A stretch of 64,000 nt of DNA from NCBI GenBank assembly GCA_033980235.1, contig CM067068.1, positions 32,273,046 through 32,337,045 of the forward strand, given 5' to 3'. Shown here piece by piece: positions 61,114 to 64,000 of this stretch (the stretch's first letter is position 1; every line of letters starts with the position of its first letter). The notes under the pieces were generated by a model, which saw only the letters and a list, made by a program, of their open reading frames with translations, did no database searches and was not told the origin of the DNA. Both the position numbers and the translations under genes were made by a program. The DNA comes from Diadema setosum (taxonomy: Eukaryota; Echinodermata; Echinoidea; Diadematoida; Diadematidae).

Positions 61114-61335
61114 ACTTAACAGTGTGAAGATGATTTCACACTGTGGTGGGGTTTTTCACAGAATGTTTACAGAGTAACATTCAGTTTCACACTGTAGAGA
61201 TGATATCACACTGTGGTGTGGTTTTTCACAGAATGGTCGCATAGTAACATCCTGTTTCACACTGTGAAGAAGATTTCACTCTGTGGTGTGCTTTTTCACA
61301 GAATGGTCACATAGTAACCTTCTGTTTCACACTTT
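61114..61335. repeat. 70-bp tandem array in UGT-C intron 2
   Basis: GTTTCACACT recurs at 61184, 61254 and 61324, a period of 70. Each unit carries TTTTTCACAGAATG and CATAGTAAC. Short GTTCACACTGTG units continue to about 61440. Confidence 0.85.
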
Positions 61336-61591
61336 GAATAATAATTGACAATGCGTTTGCAAAGTGAAAACGCTCGAATTTTCCAAAGTTAAGAAATTTC
61401 ACACTGTATTCACAATGTGTTCACACTGTGGAACACTGTGTTCTTTACAGCTAGGATCTTCTATCCGATGTATATTTTCTGTGCTTTGCCAATGAGGTGA
61501 CCATTATTTCCTGCGTGAAAACAAAACGTTTTGAGTGCGATGTGAACAACACCAGTAACACGATTTTCCTTTCCCGCCTCTGGTATCTAAG

Positions 61592-61791
61592 GGCATCCAA
61601 AGACCAAAGTGTTTCTCTACCACGGCGGGAATAACGGTTTCCAGGAGGCCTCTTTCCTCTCCAAGGCGACCAGTACGACGTTGGAGCGAGGGTGGAGAAG
61701 AGAGGACTCGGGCGACAACCCGACAAGATGCAGCTGACTGCTGACAACATTTATGAAGCCCTGAATTACGTCATCATCGCAACGATTCAAA
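61592..61791 (+). pseudogene. UGT-C exon 3, 25-bp deletion
   Basis: The exon starts GHPKTKVFLYHGGNNGFQEA, then lacks the 25 bases that in UGT-B encode most of CYHGVPLVV. This removes part of the donor-binding signature and shifts the frame. Downstream homology (VEKRGLGRQPDKMQLTADNIYEAL) continues in another frame. The donor is a poor GTTGGT, and about 5 bases are gained near the end. Confidence 0.8.
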
Positions 61792-62605
61792 GTTGGTTGA
61801 ACATTGGTATCCATAACGCCATACGATGCAATAAAACAATAATACCACTAACATGCTATTATCATTATTTTCATCCAAGTATAGCATCATTTTCAACTTG
61901 ATTCACGCAAAATGATCAACGCCAAAAAGAGAGGTAATGTGCCATGATGTTCGCTAACCGTCGGTGCTAATCTTGTTCGGTTGTATCATGTTTTCAAACC
62001 AAGTTAAAGCTGGTAGATAACAAGCCCCAGAGAAATAATATGTATCAAATCGAGCATGCATGTTATTCCTATACGTTATGAGTTTTCTAGTTAAAGACCT
62101 TTCATGCATGTTCATAATATTATATCAATATTTTTCGCAATGAGAAAAATATTATGAAAAACTTACTATTCGTAGAGTTACTGGAACTGCAGACGGTTCA
62201 TAGATATTCGACATTACATTGAAAAATTGCAGATACCATCTTCCGACACTGTCCTGTAAATGACACTATTATGAGACTATTATGAAGCTAGTACAATATA
62301 ACATTATTATTTGACCTGTTACCCTTTCCAATTTCATTTCACATCTAACATTCATGTAAAGCTCAAGTGAAAACTTGACCGTCGATATGGTTGCAACTGA
62401 CATCGGTATTTTTTTTTTTTGAACATGCTGTAGAACTTCAAAGTTTCAAAACTTTGCAATATCCAATTTTATTGAAAGATGAGACATAAGTTTTGACTGA
62501 ATTCTTTGTTTTAAGTCAACTCGAATGTGAAAAGGAAATAAACTTCAGGATATTCATGACGGGAATAACAAAATTGGATTTGTATGCCCTTTTGTCTAAA
62601 CCTAG

Positions 62606-62895
62606 GTATGCAAGGACGGCAAAACGGGTGTCAGCAATAATGAACGACCATCCGTTGTCACCACGTGATCACGCTGCGCACTGGATTGAACATGTGATCA
62701 AATATGGCGGAGATTATCTGCGTTCAAAAGGACCTGAGCTGTCGTTTGTCCAGTATTACATAATCGACGTACTATATAGCGTTATATCTTGCCTTTTTTC
62801 ATTTAGTCCTAATCTTTGTATTCCTCATTTTGAGCTGTGGATTGTCACTGCTTTTGAGAATTGTTTGTAGACAAACAAAACAGAAAAAGGAGTAA
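62606..62895 (+). pseudogene. UGT-C exon 4, frameshifted in the membrane anchor
   Basis: YARTAKRVSAIMNDHPLSPRDHAAHWIEHVIKYGGDYLRS is intact. A 4-base gain (TATA-like, about 62771) shifts the frame in the transmembrane segment, giving a stop at about 62868-62870. In the ancestral frame the sequence would end KQKKE with TAA at 62893-62895. Confidence 0.8.
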
Positions 62896-64000
62896 TGTTT
62901 TCAACATGTACAACTCAATAAACAGCATTTTCTCAATCTTTACATAGATAATTCCATTCGATTCTTCTTTTTCCATCCCCGTTGTTTCACGTCACAATAT
63001 GTACATTTTGACACGATAATTATACAATATGTCTGAAACCAAACCAGAATGGATCATTCAAGTCACGCTTGGCATAACAAATGTAGTATTAACTTTACAG
63101 TAAATCCCCCCCTCAAAAAAAAAAAAAAAATACAATCGGATTTGTGCATTAATAGCTTCCAGTATGATTCAATTGTCTGAATGCTATTTCAGGGTCTAGA
63201 AATATAACATCTTATCTATATTTTGCAGAAAAAGGAAATGTATATATATGGTCAGTAAATGTATATGTATAGGATCAGGTGTGAGCTTTTACACTTGTTT
63301 GTAGTTTTTGTTGCATATAATTTTCTATTTGGCAAACTCAGAATCGTCTATAATATATCAAAAAATAGGACTTGAGTGCTTAACACTTCGAAGCCTTGAA
63401 AAGCAAAATTTCGTGAGAAGACAAGCACGAACGAGAGTGCACTTCAGAGCTATTCCCTGTTTATATGAACCATCAATTCATAAGAGATGATTTTAGTGAA
63501 GGGCAATATTATTGTTACTGTCAGAAGCAAAGTGTATGCACTATTTAGAAATAGTCTTTTTTTTTTGGGGGGGGGATGCGTGATAAGATATGTACTGTTT
63601 TCAACTATTGTTTAACCTTATCATAAGCATGGCAATAGATGTAAATTGTATATTGAAATTCTTTCATGCGTTAAGGTGAAAGCCTAGTTCTCAGTATTAT
63701 GTCTGCACGAATGTCGATATCTTTTTTTTTCTGTAAAGTGTATACATATTTTATGCAGATGGATGGGAAACGCGTGTTACAATGCTGTAGTAACACGACA
63801 TTTGTTGGGTAACGATGAAAGCGAGTGATATACAATGTATTCCCAAAAAGTTTCACGGGTTGTTCTTCAGTATCAAAGCATACTCGATTGTTGCTGCTAC
63901 GTAATTGTTTTTTATCATCGATTATCAATAATCGAGCAAGAATATACTTGTAGTAACAAATTTGCTTCCGTTTATAATAGGCAATACTCAGTGTGTCAGT
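62896..64000. other. 3' flank of UGT-C; no gene seen
   Basis: AATAAA at 62917-62922, 22 bases after the ancestral stop, is a plausible poly-A signal. The rest is AT-rich with an A tract (63116-63130) and a T/G tract near 63560. Confidence 0.45.
62917..62922 (+). promoter_or_regulatory. poly-A signal of UGT-C
   Basis: AATAAA lies just downstream of the ancestral stop codon of UGT-C. Confidence 0.4.

Larger units (their letters stand above)
60402..61591. other. UGT-C intron 2
   Basis: It contains a degenerate tRNA-derived SINE (about 60440-60680, box A-like TGGCATAGTGGATAATAC), a CTT microsatellite (60681-60726) and a 70-bp tandem array (61114-61335). Confidence 0.7.

Overview
This is non-bacterial, intron-bearing nuclear DNA: AT-rich, full of microsatellites, foldback transposons and tRNA-derived SINEs, with long stretches that hold no gene. 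The window suggests a marine invertebrate, probably a deuterostome such as an echinoderm. The reasons are the dispersed TGACCTTTGACC-type repeats, the TTAA-targeted MITE families and UDP-glucuronosyltransferase (UGT) genes whose exon pattern resembles vertebrate UGT1A. The species cannot be named from the sequence.

Layout. The first 42 kb is nearly gene-free. Its best coding candidate is a small secreted coiled-coil protein on the minus strand (2187-2498). The rest is repeats: TTAA-flanked MITEs, long hairpins, a pogo/Tigger-like MITE (37637-38163), a 202-bp TIR element (29672-29873), SINEs and tandem arrays. Scattered through it are tiny palindromic insertions of 14-46 bp that begin CARGGAG and end CTCCYTG. 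Seven of these have perfect 7-bp (one 8-bp) direct repeats abutting both ends, and four more have 6/7 matches. I do not recognise this family.

From 42 kb to 63 kb lies a UGT cluster on the plus strand. UGT-A (42350-43213) is an intact 864-bp first exon with a TATA box but no exons 2-4 of its own before the next first exon. UGT-B has exon 1 at 47256-49844, then exons at 51086-51317, 53196-53415 and 54201-54486. It encodes the donor-sugar half, a membrane anchor and a C-terminal KXKXX ER-retrieval signal. Its first exon is split by a 1,726-bp element with CCCAGGTC terminal inverted repeats and a minisatellite core. Removing 47894-49618 as a GT-AG intron would restore the frame with one extra proline. 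UGT-C (58790-62895) has all four exons but a lost start codon and several frameshifting lesions, so it is a pseudogene.

How the parts may work together. The exon 1/exon 2 junction is phase 0 in all three copies, so the UGT-A first exon could splice to the UGT-B exons 2-4, as alternative first exons do at vertebrate UGT1A. This is an inference that RNA data would settle. A roughly 105-bp block of near identity in all three first exons suggests gene conversion or recent shared ancestry.
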